Origin: JAQIBY01 sp963676165
Lineage (GTDB): Bacteria; Bacteroidota; Bacteroidia; Bacteroidales; ML635J-15
NCBI GenBank assembly: GCA_963676165.1
Contig: OY781043.1
Coordinates: forward strand, 1,550,001-1,614,000
Direction of reading: 5' to 3'
Length of the DNA stretch: 64,000 nucleotides
A model generated the notes under the pieces. That model saw only the letters and a list, made by a program, of their open reading frames with translations, was not told the DNA's origin and did no database searches. Shown here piece by piece: positions 1-8,478 of the stretch; within the stretch, counting starts at the first letter, position 1, and each line of letters opens with the position of its first letter. The translations under genes were made by a program, and so were the position numbers.

Positions 1-222
1 GTCTATGACAGATGGGGAGCTCCTGTTTTTGAAACCGATTATTACGATGACAGTTTTGGCTGTGATGGTTGTGGTGAATCTTCATGGGATGGAACTATGC
101 AAGGGAATGTTTCTAAGGGGGATAAGCTCTTAGCATCAGGCGTCTATTCATGGATTTGTGTCTATAAAGACCTCTTTGGAATTGAGCATTTTGAACAAGG
201 TGTGGTGCGATTGATTCGATAA
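1..222 (+). CDS. T9SS type B sorting domain protein, 3' end only
   Basis: This is the last 73 codons of a gene that begins before the window; frame 1 is open from base 1 to the TAA at 220-222. The peptide matches the end of the gliding-motility-associated C-terminal domain (CHU_C, T9SS type B): a YDRWG-type strand, a WDGT motif, then a GVYSW strand and a final VRLIR. In this family the domain directs export through the type IX system and attachment to the cell surface. A CDGCG stretch sits just before SSWDGT, as in the two large proteins at 56375-61102 and 61214-63367, so all three belong to one paralogous group. The body of the protein is not visible. Confidence 0.85.
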   Translation, partial: VYDRWGAPVFETDYYDDSFGCDGCGESSWDGTMQGNVSKGDKLLASGVYSWICVYKDLFGIEHFEQGVVRLIR

Positions 223-261
223 TGAATTTCAATCTCTAGGTATAAACTTCCAAAAATCATG

Positions 262-275
262 TTCCATTCATGGAA
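262..275. promoter_or_regulatory. Small dyad upstream of the ABC uptake operon
   Basis: TTCCAT and ATGGAA form a perfect 6-bp inverted repeat with a 2-base spacer, 20 bases before the start codon at 296. It could be an operator for a metal-responsive regulator or a short hairpin at the end of the upstream gene. No run of T follows, so a terminator is less likely. The 73-base gap is too short for a cobalamin riboswitch. Confidence 0.3.
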
Positions 276-295
276 AAAGTATTTATTTTGTTTGT

Positions 296-1405
296 ATGAA
301 ACATATTTATATTTTTCCCATATTCATTGGAATGGTGTTTTTGTTACATTCCTGCCATACTGAAGAGAATAATAATATTCCTCACGAAAGGGATGGAAAT
401 CAGTATGCAGGAGGTTTTCAGATTGATGTGGATGGACAAGACTATTTACTAACGGTCTTTAATCCTTGGCAGAATGCTGAAAATGTTCAGTATGAATATC
501 GACTCTCTCACGAAGAGAAAGCAAATTGCATAAAGATACCGGTTGAATCTGTCGTATGTATGTCTACAACGCATTTAGGTTATTTGGAAGTGTTGAATCA
601 AAGGAAATCTGTAAAAGCAATATCTGGAACTGATTTTATTTTTGATGAAACTTTACGCCAATCTGTGGATGATGGCGATATTGCAGAGCTTGGTTTTTCT
701 GAAAATATGAATCTGGAAAAACTTATATCCCTTCAGCCGGATTTAGTGTTCGCCTATGTGGTCTCACCATCAGAGCTGAAACAAATTGAGCAAATCCGTT
801 CCTTTGGGATTCCCGTTGTTTTGGTGGGCGATTACTTGGAAAATCATCCTTTAGGGAAACTGGAATGGTTGCGCTTTTTTGCTGCCTTCTATGATCAACT
901 TGATGAAGCAGAGGATTTTGTTGTAGAGCGAGAATCATCGTATTTGGAAATTCAATCTCAAATTGAATCTACGGATTCTAAACCAAATGTCATTCTAAAT
1001 GTGCCATGGCAGGGTGTCTGGTGGATGCCCGGGGCAGATTCATATATGGCTGGCTTTATTCGCGATGCTGGTGGAGTATATATGTTTGATCATCTAAAAG
1101 GAAATGCATCTCAAACAGTCGAAATGGAGGCCGTATTTGAAAAAGCTGCAGATGTGAATGTATGGTTGAATCCGGGAACTGCAAAGAATTGTGAGCAAGT
1201 CTATCAATCCGACTCTCGATTAAACGCTTTTCAGCAATATGATAATGTTCGCATTTATAATAATAATAAACGAACCACAGTGACTAGCAATGATTTTTAC
1301 GAGTCTGCTGTCGTGTATCCTGATTTGCTTTTAAGAGATTTGATGCTTATTTTTCATGCCGATTCTGTTCCTGTGGATAGTTTGGTATATTATCAGCCAA
1401 TGTAA
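296..1405 (+). CDS. ABC transporter substrate-binding lipoprotein (Fe-siderophore/cobalamin type)
   Basis: A 369-residue binding protein of the class III (BtuF/FhuD, Peripla_BP_2) type. It begins with a lipoprotein signal ending LLHSC, so Cys20 should be lipidated and the protein held on the periplasmic side. The body has the family pattern of an early ESVVCMSTTHLGYLEVL strand, a central NLEKLISLQPDLVF segment and a late DVNVWLNPG region. It is followed by a FecCD permease and an ATPase, so it is the ligand receptor of that importer. The substrate (siderophore iron, haem or a corrinoid) cannot be settled from sequence; no riboswitch or TonB receptor is next to it. Confidence 0.85.
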   Translation: MKHIYIFPIFIGMVFLLHSCHTEENNNIPHERDGNQYAGGFQIDVDGQDYLLTVFNPWQNAENVQYEYRLSHEEKANCIKIPVESVVCMSTTHLGYLEVLNQRKSVKAISGTDFIFDETLRQSVDDGDIAELGFSENMNLEKLISLQPDLVFAYVVSPSELKQIEQIRSFGIPVVLVGDYLENHPLGKLEWLRFFAAFYDQLDEAEDFVVERESSYLEIQSQIESTDSKPNVILNVPWQGVWWMPGADSYMAGFIRDAGGVYMFDHLKGNASQTVEMEAVFEKAADVNVWLNPGTAKNCEQVYQSDSRLNAFQQYDNVRIYNNNKRTTVTSNDFYESAVVYPDLLLRDLMLIFHADSVPVDSLVYYQPM

Positions 1406-1407
1406 TT

Positions 1408-2439
1408 TTGAAGAAATCATCACGACATATCTTCTTTGGAGTCCTTGTAATAAGTGCATTGTTACTTCTGTTCTTTATGGATCTACTCACTGGGAGTGTG
1501 GATATTAGCATAAAGGATGTCCTTGCATTTTTTACTGGGAAAGTTGATCATTCTGCCACTTGGTTTGAAAGTTTCCGCTTGTTTCGATTGCCGCGCGTGT
1601 TGACAGCTGTATTTGTTGGCGCAGGTTTATCTGTGAGTGGTTTAATGATGCAATCTCTGTTTCGCAATCCTTTGGCAGGACCTTATATCTTAGGAATATC
1701 TTCTGGGGCAAGTTTGGGTGTGGCTTTGGCAGTGATGGGAGCGAGTGCTTTTGGATTTTCTGTAATTCAAAATGGGATGTCTGAATTATGGCTAGTTGTT
1801 AGTGCTGCTGTTGGTGCGTTTCTAGTTATGTTGCTGGTTGCCTTAATTGCAGTGCGCCAGCGTGATATTATGACATTACTTGTACTAGGCGTGCTTATAG
1901 GCTCTGCAATTTCTGCAATCGTCGGCTTGTTGCAATACATGAGTCAGGCTGGAGAACTGAAACTGTACGTGCTTTGGACAATGGGTAGTTTGAGAGGTGT
2001 ATCCTTGAAAGATTTAAACTACCTTATTCCTGTTGTAAGTTTAGGGCTTGCAATTGCCTGGCTTTTAGCGGGAAATTTAAACCTTCTGCTTTTAGGTGAA
2101 GACTCTGCAAGGTCGTTGGGCGTTAGAATTCAACTTACTCGTATGTTGATTTTTGTTGCAGTTGCCTTACTTGCTGGTAGTATTACTGCCTTTTGTGGTC
2201 CCATTGGATTTATCGGAATTGCAGTCCCTCATATTGTAAGAACACTTTTTAAAAGCTCTGATCATAAACGACTAATACCATGGTCTATTGTTACTGGAGC
2301 AGCAGTTATGCTTGGTGCAGATATTTTGAGCAATCCAGGAGGAGGACAACTCATTCTTCCAATAAACTCCATCACATCGCTTATTGGGATTCCTTTTGTA
2401 ATTTGGCTGATTGTTTCTAAACGAAAAAGCTTTTTTTAA
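1408..2439 (+). CDS. FecCD-family ABC transporter permease
   Basis: A 343-residue, very hydrophobic protein with about ten membrane segments, the usual size for the BtuC/FecCD family. The family signature GPIGFIGIAVPHIVR lies near residue 265, before the last two helices. The start appears to be TTG at 1408: the next in-frame Met lies inside the first membrane helix, and TTG gives a basic MKKSSRH start two bases after the upstream stop codon. This coupling implies co-translation with the binding protein. It forms the membrane channel of the importer with the ATPase that overlaps its stop. Confidence 0.88.
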   Translation: MKKSSRHIFFGVLVISALLLLFFMDLLTGSVDISIKDVLAFFTGKVDHSATWFESFRLFRLPRVLTAVFVGAGLSVSGLMMQSLFRNPLAGPYILGISSGASLGVALAVMGASAFGFSVIQNGMSELWLVVSAAVGAFLVMLLVALIAVRQRDIMTLLVLGVLIGSAISAIVGLLQYMSQAGELKLYVLWTMGSLRGVSLKDLNYLIPVVSLGLAIAWLLAGNLNLLLLGEDSARSLGVRIQLTRMLIFVAVALLAGSITAFCGPIGFIGIAVPHIVRTLFKSSDHKRLIPWSIVTGAAVMLGADILSNPGGGQLILPINSITSLIGIPFVIWLIVSKRKSFF

Positions 2440-3470
2440 TGACAATGAAACAGACAACATATTTAACTGCAAAACAATTGTCCTTGGGTTATCGTCAAGG
2501 AAAAGAATTGTCTGTTATTCTTGAAGGATTAAATCTGCAAGTTCAATCTTCTCAGTTGATTGGGTTGATCGGGGAAAATGGAGCCGGGAAATCAACTTTG
2601 CTAAAAAGTATTATGGGCATGATTCCTGTCTTGCAGGGTAATTTGAAAATCATGGACAAGGATATTCATAGTTTGTCTCCTCGTAAAAAAGCCAGATTGA
2701 TTGCCTATGTTGAAGCATCAGCAAATCTGCCCGGAAATCTTCGTGTTCATGAGGTCGTTGCATATGGTAGATATCCTTATTCATCATTATTAGGGAAACC
2801 TGATCAAAAGGCAAAAACCAAAATGCGAGAAGCAATGAAGCAAATGAATGTTTTGCAATTTGCAGACAGACAATTGTATCAACTTTCTGATGGTGAAAAG
2901 CAGCGTTGTATGATTGCAAGGGCTATTGCGCAAGATACTCCTGTGATTATGCTTGATGAACCGGCTGCTCATCTTGATATTGCAAATCGTTATGAGTTGA
3001 TGCGTATGCTTCGGCGTTTGGCTGAGGAGCAAGGTAAATCCATCATTATGTCTTCACACGATCTGGATATTGTTCTGAATTTTACAGATAAAATTTGGTT
3101 AATTCATCAGAAAAATATCATTGCAGAGGTGCCAGAAGATTTGGTGGTTAACGGAAATATTGAATTATTGGTTGGTGCTTCTGATTTAAACTTTTCAATG
3201 GAAAATGCTAAATTCGAATTGCCAGTTTCTGTTCGTGGGGTGATCTGTCTAAAAGGAGAGGGGCAAATTTTTCAATGGACAAAAAGAGCACTTACACGAA
3301 TAGGTTTTGATGTGAAATGTAACAAATCGGAGGGTGTAAACGTTATTGTCAAAGTACACGGTGATGACTTGCTTTGGGAAATTCATTTTTCTCAAGATAA
3401 TTCTGAAACGGTACATAGTATTGAACGTTTAATTGAAAGCTTAAAATCATACCATTATGAACGGACTTAA
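2439..3470 (+). CDS. ABC transporter ATP-binding protein with C-terminal extension
   Basis: This ATPase powers the importer; its ATG overlaps the permease stop by one base (TAATG). The ABC core covers about residues 7-245: Walker A GENGAGKST (45-53), signature LSDGEKQ (149-155), Walker B VIMLDEP (169-175), D-loop HLD (178-180) and switch His in SSHDL. Two oddities are visible. The Q-loop glutamine seen in FecE-type proteins (ALLPQ) aligns with Ala in AYVEA at residues 89-93. About 90 residues follow the core with no motif I recognise, making the protein longer than the usual 255-270 residues. The extension might be a regulatory domain. Confidence 0.85.
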   Translation: MTMKQTTYLTAKQLSLGYRQGKELSVILEGLNLQVQSSQLIGLIGENGAGKSTLLKSIMGMIPVLQGNLKIMDKDIHSLSPRKKARLIAYVEASANLPGNLRVHEVVAYGRYPYSSLLGKPDQKAKTKMREAMKQMNVLQFADRQLYQLSDGEKQRCMIARAIAQDTPVIMLDEPAAHLDIANRYELMRMLRRLAEEQGKSIIMSSHDLDIVLNFTDKIWLIHQKNIIAEVPEDLVVNGNIELLVGASDLNFSMENAKFELPVSVRGVICLKGEGQIFQWTKRALTRIGFDVKCNKSEGVNVIVKVHGDDLLWEIHFSQDNSETVHSIERLIESLKSYHYERT

Positions 3471-3690
3471 AAAAGCAACAGCCTACATTTTAGTGTTTAT
3501 TGTCATTTTAATGACAGTCTTGGCAATTCTTGGAATTTGGGATTTAGTGAATCTTGAAAACATCTTACGCAGATCCTTAACATCATTATTTGTGATATTT
3601 ATTGCATCTGTCATTGTGCTATTCATCTTTTCAGTGTTAATTAAAGATGACAATCATAAAAAGCATAATTCAAATCAAAACTTCGGCTAA
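3457..3690 (+). CDS. Small membrane protein, unknown function
   Basis: A 77-residue protein with two predicted membrane helices (about residues 8-28 and 42-62), a short loop between them, and a polar KDDNHKKHN tail. Its ATG lies 14 bases inside the end of the ATPase gene, in another frame, which suggests translational coupling and a place at the end of the uptake operon. I recognise no family. It could be an accessory subunit of the importer or an unrelated inner-membrane protein. The hydrophobic pattern and operon position are the only support for its being a real gene. Confidence 0.6.
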   Translation: MNGLKKATAYILVFIVILMTVLAILGIWDLVNLENILRRSLTSLFVIFIASVIVLFIFSVLIKDDNHKKHNSNQNFG

Positions 3691-3718
3691 GAAATTGTTC
3701 TAAACAATCAGCCTTAGC
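3686..3718 (+). terminator. Two-tier hairpin at end of uptake operon
   Basis: GCTAAG (3686-3691) pairs with CTTAGC (3713-3718), and inside it ATTGT pairs with ACAAT. The hairpin begins within the stop codon of the small membrane protein. No T-run follows, so termination is uncertain; it may instead protect the 3' end of the mRNA. Confidence 0.35.
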
Positions 3719-3808
3719 ATATGTTAGCTTGTTGAATACCTTGTGTATTCCTTTTGGGATAACCCGAAAACCCAAAACAGAGTAGGGAGAATAAAAAAGC
3801 AAAATAGT

Positions 3809-4222
3809 ATGAAACGAGTAATTGGAATTTCTTTATTAATTCTTGGTTTAACTACATTTATTGCTTGCGGTGATAAAAAAGACGAAGTTGAGGCGGTTGT
3901 GGATAAAACAACTGAAAAAGTTGATGCTCAATGGGATAAGATGCAGAACGAATATCAGGCATTTATGGATGAAACCAAAGCGAGCTTTGAAGTGTTAGAG
4001 AACGATATGGAGAACTTTGAGGATGAAACTGAAGAAGATCTTCGTATTCAAATGGAGAAGTTAGAAATACGTATGCAAGAGTTTGATACCAAACTTGCAG
4101 AGTTCAAAGATGCCAGTGAAAAAGAAAAAGAAGAACTGAAAGAAAACATGGAGGAAGCGAAATCAATCCTGAAAAATGAATTGAAAAAAGTGAAAGATAA
4201 AGTCAGCGAAAAGTTAGATTAA
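3809..4222 (+). CDS. Coiled-coil lipoprotein
   Basis: A 137-residue protein read from the ATG at 3809, which gives a clean lipoprotein signal MKRVIGISLLILGLTTFIAC; an upstream in-frame ATG at 3743 would put 22 polar residues in front of it. After Cys20 nearly the whole mature protein is a highly charged heptad-rich helix with many E, K and M residues, consistent with an extended coiled coil in the periplasm. Lpp-like spacer or stress roles are possible, but no specific family is recognised. A strong terminator follows. Confidence 0.8.
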   Translation: MKRVIGISLLILGLTTFIACGDKKDEVEAVVDKTTEKVDAQWDKMQNEYQAFMDETKASFEVLENDMENFEDETEEDLRIQMEKLEIRMQEFDTKLAEFKDASEKEKEELKENMEEAKSILKNELKKVKDKVSEKLD

Positions 4223-4242
4223 TAAATGATTATATCAATTTT

Positions 4243-4269
4243 AAAAGCGTCCCATTGGGGCGCTTTTTT
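4243..4269 (+). terminator. Rho-independent terminator
   Basis: AAGCGTCCC and GGGGCGCTT form a 9-bp stem with one G-T pair and a 3-base loop, followed by TTTTTT. It lies about 20 bases after the coiled-coil lipoprotein stop. Confidence 0.85.
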
Positions 4270-4349
4270 GCTTGTTTCAATATTTTGGCTCGCTTATTGA
4301 CCCATGAAAACAAATCGATTGTTTATGATGTTCTCATTTTTAAGCACAC

Positions 4350-4379
4350 TTTGATATCATGATAAAAATCGTAAATTTG
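4350..4379 (+). promoter_or_regulatory. Bacteroidota-type promoter for the NlpE-META gene
   Basis: TTTG at 4350-4353 and TAAATTTG at 4372-4379 match the Bacteroidota primary sigma factor consensus (TTTG, about 19 bases, TAnnTTTG). The spacing is 18 bases and the start codon is 31 bases downstream. Confidence 0.7.
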
Positions 4380-4409
4380 TTAACTAATCATCTGAAAAAT
4401 AATTGAACT

Positions 4410-5192
4410 ATGAAACGTCTAATTTTATCTATACCACTTTTTCTGTTGATCTTTGTTGCGTGTCAGTCTGAAAAGAAAGCTGTTGACACAAAATCAGCTG
4501 AACAAGTTGATTTGAATGAAGTTGCAGGTACTTATGTAGGAGTGCTGCCTTGCGATGATTGTGAAGGAGTAGAAACAGAAATTGAATTACTCCCAAATGG
4601 TAAATTTAGATTGTTTCAATCTTATCTGAATCAGGATTATGATGTGGCAAGACATGGTGAGTATGAGTTTAATGCCAATGAGAAAATTGTTAAGCTTCAT
4701 CCCGATGATGAAGAAGCAGCTCATCATCAGTATAAAATTACAGAGAATGGATTGGAGAAACTGGATAAGCGTGGACGCGTTTATAAAGATGAAATCCGTA
4801 AATCTTATCAATTGAAACAAGATATGAGAAAACCTGCATTCATAAATCGTTATTGGAAGCTTCGTGAGATTAATGGAGAGCCTGTAAAACAGCCTGAATT
4901 TTCTTTGCAAACTGCATATTTGTTTTTTGAGATGGATGAGATGCGTGTTTCAGGAAATACTGGGTGCAATAGTCTTGGAGGTGATTTTAAGTTGGAAGAT
5001 ACCAATGCTTTGAACTTTGTCAACCTAATTACAACAAAAAAAGCCTGTGTTGATATTCCTTGGGAGACTGACTACTTGAAAGCATTACGTTCAGTTGATC
5101 ATTATAAACTTGAAGAAAAGCGTCTTGTGCTTTATTCTGATGCGAATGAACAAAGTCTTTTGTTTGTTGAAATGGAAAAACCTTTGGATTAG
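4410..5192 (+). CDS. NlpE N-terminal domain and META domain lipoprotein
   Basis: A 260-residue lipoprotein: the signal ends FVACQS, with Cys18 as lipid acceptor. Residues about 38-130 match the NlpE N-terminal barrel, including GTYVGVLPCDDCEG with the CxxC pair at 48 and 51; in E. coli NlpE this pair contributes to envelope copper and surface sensing. Residues about 145-255 match the META/HslJ domain, with RYWKLREINGEPV, SGNTGCNSLGG and a late DYLKAL segment. The fusion puts two stress-linked envelope domains in one protein. A consensus promoter lies just upstream, so it is probably transcribed alone. Copper binding is inference from the family. Confidence 0.85.
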   Translation: MKRLILSIPLFLLIFVACQSEKKAVDTKSAEQVDLNEVAGTYVGVLPCDDCEGVETEIELLPNGKFRLFQSYLNQDYDVARHGEYEFNANEKIVKLHPDDEEAAHHQYKITENGLEKLDKRGRVYKDEIRKSYQLKQDMRKPAFINRYWKLREINGEPVKQPEFSLQTAYLFFEMDEMRVSGNTGCNSLGGDFKLEDTNALNFVNLITTKKACVDIPWETDYLKALRSVDHYKLEEKRLVLYSDANEQSLLFVEMEKPLD

Positions 5193-5806
5193 GAAAAAGG
5201 AATGTAGTTTCTTACTGTGTATTGAAATATTTTCATTTCACAAGTTGATACTTATGTTGTATAACCTGTGAAATGGGTTGAAATAACTGGTTTTGATGTA
5301 AGGGCGGTTCAATGATTCTTATTATTTTCGCGCCCAATATCATCGCACCAAAATGATATAGTTACTCTGTTTGGCAAAATTCACTTTTTTTGAAATGCTG
5401 AATGGAGTAACTTTTTTTAGAATGTCATTTGCGGATGTTTTCAAACCATTGTTTTAGGATCAAGCAAAAAAGTTGGGGGACATTGATTGTTTATTATGAC
5501 CTATATTCTCAAATATTTGGATGGGCTATTTTTGACAGTTCAGCTTATCATTACCAAAATCTGCGCTAATCCAGTACTAGCCGTTTTTCGTAAAACTATA
5601 TATAGGTATCTGGTAATACTCTAGATGCGAGAATTGGCGCCTTCGCGTATTTTCTGTGATTTATTGAGATGTGTTTGGAGTTTTTGAGCCGCGCATGCGA
5701 GCCCGTTTGCTATTCTTGACCGCTAAACACAACGAGCTTTCTGCGGGTCACGGAAAACATATCCAATAAATAAGAAAATTCGGGTCAGCGCCAGGTTTCT
5801 TTGTGA

Positions 5807-5829
5807 ACTTTCTTTGCCGAAAAGAAAGT
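5807..5829. repeat. Perfect 9-bp hairpin
   Basis: ACTTTCTTT and AAAGAAAGT flank a 5-base loop GCCGA. It has no T-run of its own and lies over 600 bases from the upstream gene, so it is more likely part of a repeat element than a terminator. Confidence 0.6.
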
Positions 5830-5854
5830 GGATGAAAGGTTTGCTTGCCTTTGG

Positions 5855-6062
5855 TGGTTTACCCCACAGGAATTTTCTTTGCTAGCCCGCCTTGCATATC
5901 AAAATTAATAAATAGGCGGGCAGGCTTTTCTTTCGTGAAAACACCATAATAAATAACACTCGTTTTTATCCCGAACACTCAAAAATAACATGTTGTGATT
6001 CGGGATAGGAAAGAAAGCGAAGTTGAAAAATGTTAGGCATTATTGGTTTACCCCACAGGAAT
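5855..6062. repeat. Direct repeat pair, 18-bp unit
   Basis: GGTTTACCCCACAGGAAT occurs at about 5856-5873 and again at 6045-6062, about 189 bases apart and in the same orientation. The intervening DNA holds two inverted repeats. No function is evident. Confidence 0.65.
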
Positions 6063-6093
6063 ATTGCTTGTCCCTTGTTTTACCCTCAAAATG

Positions 6094-8397
6094 CTATAAG
6101 GCAATCTTATAGGTGTTTTTCCCAGACTTGTTTCCAATTTGTAATAGATAAATCCCTGATGCATATTTCTTTTTAGAGATTTGAACTTTATTTTGTTGTG
6201 TCTGAAAACTATCGAGAAGCTTACCTTTGCTGTCCAATAAAGAAATCTTGTTACTTAAAATATCTTGAGGGAAACGGACGATTACACTTTCTTTTGCATA
6301 GAAGATTTGATTGTTCACATTCTTGCCTTCCTCTGCTATGCTATTTGGCACTTTTTGCATTATCCAAATTGGATTTGTGTATGCATGATATTGCTCTGAT
6401 TCTCGCTTGTATATTTCAGCATCTTCTCCAAATTCTTTGTTGGTTTCAACCGCTGCACGCAAATAGAAGTAATTGTTTTCTGGAATATTATTGCTGAAAA
6501 TAGCGTTTAACATAGGTTGCATGAGAATACTTCCTTCTCCTGGGTTGGGAGTGAGGGTGTATTCAATCTCTTCGTCTTCTGTGCCTACAAAAAGACTCGC
6601 CCAAACAACATCTCCAAATTCATCACTTGTACTGATCGCATAATTTAGATAATAGTTTTCTAATTCAGATTGTTGAATGATATTGTCTGAACCTATATAA
6701 ATAGTGTCTCCGCTGCCATTGGTTAAATTTAAGCTGATTATTGGCCCGTCAGAAATGATAGTTTTACCTGTTTCCAGCGCTTCAAGTACATGTTCTCCTT
6801 GTTCTCCCATGCCATTTGGACAGTATGCAAGTGTAGAAATACGACCTAGTGCATTAATTTCAACTTCTCCGCTTACTCCAACAATCATATCAGTATTTGA
6901 AAAATTGAATGATCCATGTGCATCGCTACCTGCGCACATAAAAGTTTTCCATTGTTGTGTATTTGGATTGCCATTTTTAGCCTGAAGTCCGGTTTTGAGC
7001 AAGTGTTTATACACTTCAAAACCTTGCATGAAACGATTGTCTAAGTTTAGGTTCTCTGCTTCGGACAAAGGCATAAATTCACTTTTGTCTGGATCTCCTG
7101 TTACATTCCATGCATCATAAAAATTATCATTGTCTGTATTCACCAAGCGTGTATCTAAATTCCAGATTTGAAAACCGTATAATCCTGACTTAAATAATTG
7201 GTTCGAATTGTTTGAGAAGATATCAGATGAAGATTCTAAATCGTTGCAAATGACATTTCCCTCATATGGATAAGGTGAACCATTGCTTAGAAAATCGCTA
7301 TCGTTTACATTCCAAATACCTCCATTGACAGCGGATGGCAGTTCATCACCTTCCGCAAATGGGTGAGCTGCGTAAACTATGCCATTGTTCGTGTGGATTG
7401 AATCCAAAAGTTGACTTAAGCTGATGTCTGTGGAACTGGCATCGCCACCACCATCACCATAAAAGTTTAATGACTCTATACTACTTGCTGATGGAAATGT
7501 AAGAGCATGAACTATCTTGTCTTTGCTGTTTTTTACTGACATTTCTACTCCACGAATTAATTGATAGCTGCTGTCTTCTGCGTTTAGGGAATACACCTCG
7601 TTTCCAAGTCTGTTCCAATTCTGAGATAAGCCATTTCCATAATTGTCATAATCACAACTGTGATCGGTTATAATTTGCCAATCTAAACCTATCTCTTTAC
7701 CAGCTAGTTTTGTAGCTTCTAAAACTTCACCTACTTCTGCCAAATTTTGGGTGAAAATTGTATGTGTATGAGTATCGCCTCGGTACCATGCAGATTGTGA
7801 TGGCATTGCTTCATTGTAGCGGAAAACACGTAAATAACTTTCATCGTCATCTGACCAATCAAGATGGAAATACACTTTGATGTCGATGATGTCTTCGTAA
7901 CCTGCAAGCACTTCAGGCGGAATCATGAAAGTAAAATACCAAATGTTTTGATCGATACTAACGTATGTGATGTCAGTAAACATTGCAGTTTCTGCAGTAA
8001 AGTCAATGCTATGATCAGCTGATTTACAATATTCACTTTCGTTAAAGCTCTGAATGTCCATTTCTGTGTCGTTTTCAGACCTTTGTATGATAAGCTCGTC
8101 AAATTCAGCATTTGTAAGTGTATCGAAGCACAAGGTTTCTCCGAAATTACTTTCGCTTGCATTTTTAATGGCGATGTCAATACCTATGAGTTCAACAGAA
8201 GCTCCAATTTCATCTCCATCAAATATCATACAATGAACAGAAATGCCTTTTAGCTCACCAGATTGATCTGTTTTTATCATTCGAAATGGGGCATCTGCAA
8301 AAATGTCAGCGGATAAGGTATTTCCTTGTTTCGTTTGGGCTGAGATCACTTGAAATGTCATGATAGACAGTAGTAGGAGTAATGTTTTAGTTTTCAT
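6094..8397 (-). CDS. Secreted PHP-like metallohydrolase with T9SS type A sorting tail
   Basis: A 767-residue exported protein. The signal peptide ends VISAQ near residue 21. A beta-rich N-terminal region of about 180 residues precedes a PHP-type (CehA/McbA-like) metal site: DTHTHT (208-213), TDHS (244-247), AAHPF (343-347) and a later CAGSDAHG; these His and Asp residues bind the metals in the family. The last 65 residues, including LLDSKGKLLDS, SGIYLLQI and a final KIAL, look like the Por secretion tail, so it should leave through T9SS. The natural substrate is unknown; phosphoesterase or esterase activity is inferred. A -7 box lies 22 bases upstream. Confidence 0.82.
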   Translation of the reverse strand: MKTKTLLLLLSIMTFQVISAQTKQGNTLSADIFADAPFRMIKTDQSGELKGISVHCMIFDGDEIGASVELIGIDIAIKNASESNFGETLCFDTLTNAEFDELIIQRSENDTEMDIQSFNESEYCKSADHSIDFTAETAMFTDITYVSIDQNIWYFTFMIPPEVLAGYEDIIDIKVYFHLDWSDDDESYLRVFRYNEAMPSQSAWYRGDTHTHTIFTQNLAEVGEVLEATKLAGKEIGLDWQIITDHSCDYDNYGNGLSQNWNRLGNEVYSLNAEDSSYQLIRGVEMSVKNSKDKIVHALTFPSASSIESLNFYGDGGGDASSTDISLSQLLDSIHTNNGIVYAAHPFAEGDELPSAVNGGIWNVNDSDFLSNGSPYPYEGNVICNDLESSSDIFSNNSNQLFKSGLYGFQIWNLDTRLVNTDNDNFYDAWNVTGDPDKSEFMPLSEAENLNLDNRFMQGFEVYKHLLKTGLQAKNGNPNTQQWKTFMCAGSDAHGSFNFSNTDMIVGVSGEVEINALGRISTLAYCPNGMGEQGEHVLEALETGKTIISDGPIISLNLTNGSGDTIYIGSDNIIQQSELENYYLNYAISTSDEFGDVVWASLFVGTEDEEIEYTLTPNPGEGSILMQPMLNAIFSNNIPENNYFYLRAAVETNKEFGEDAEIYKRESEQYHAYTNPIWIMQKVPNSIAEEGKNVNNQIFYAKESVIVRFPQDILSNKISLLDSKGKLLDSFQTQQNKVQISKKKYASGIYLLQIGNKSGKNTYKIAL

Positions 8398-8418
8398 CGG
8401 CTTAATAAATACTTAATA

Positions 8419-8426
8419 CAAAATTA
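8419..8426 (-). promoter_or_regulatory. -7 box for the PHP-like gene
   Basis: On the minus strand these bases read TAATTTTG, a perfect TAnnTTTG match, 21 bases upstream of the start codon. No good -33 element is seen. Confidence 0.5.
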
Positions 8427-8478
8427 ACATAAATCATCGAATTAGAAAAGCACGAAAAGAAATGTGGATGCGTAGTAG

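Larger units (their letters stand above)
5193..6093. other. Long non-coding gap with small repeats and hairpins
   Basis: No convincing gene is visible in these 901 bases. The stretch from about 5640 to 6065 is richer in GC than its surroundings and contains a 9-bp perfect hairpin (5807-5829), an 8-bp inverted repeat GCCCGCCT / AGGCGGGC (5885-5892 and 5914-5921), another, ATCCCGAA / TTCGGGAT (5968-5975 and 5999-6006), and two copies of a direct repeat. It may be remains of an old mobile element or a structured intergenic repeat. The neighbours are transcribed toward each other, so few promoters are expected here. Confidence 0.6.

Noticed and set aside
223..295. Cobalamin or other riboswitch before the ABC uptake operon
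   Set aside because: The gap is only 73 bases and holds just a short dyad, far too small for a cobalamin aptamer.
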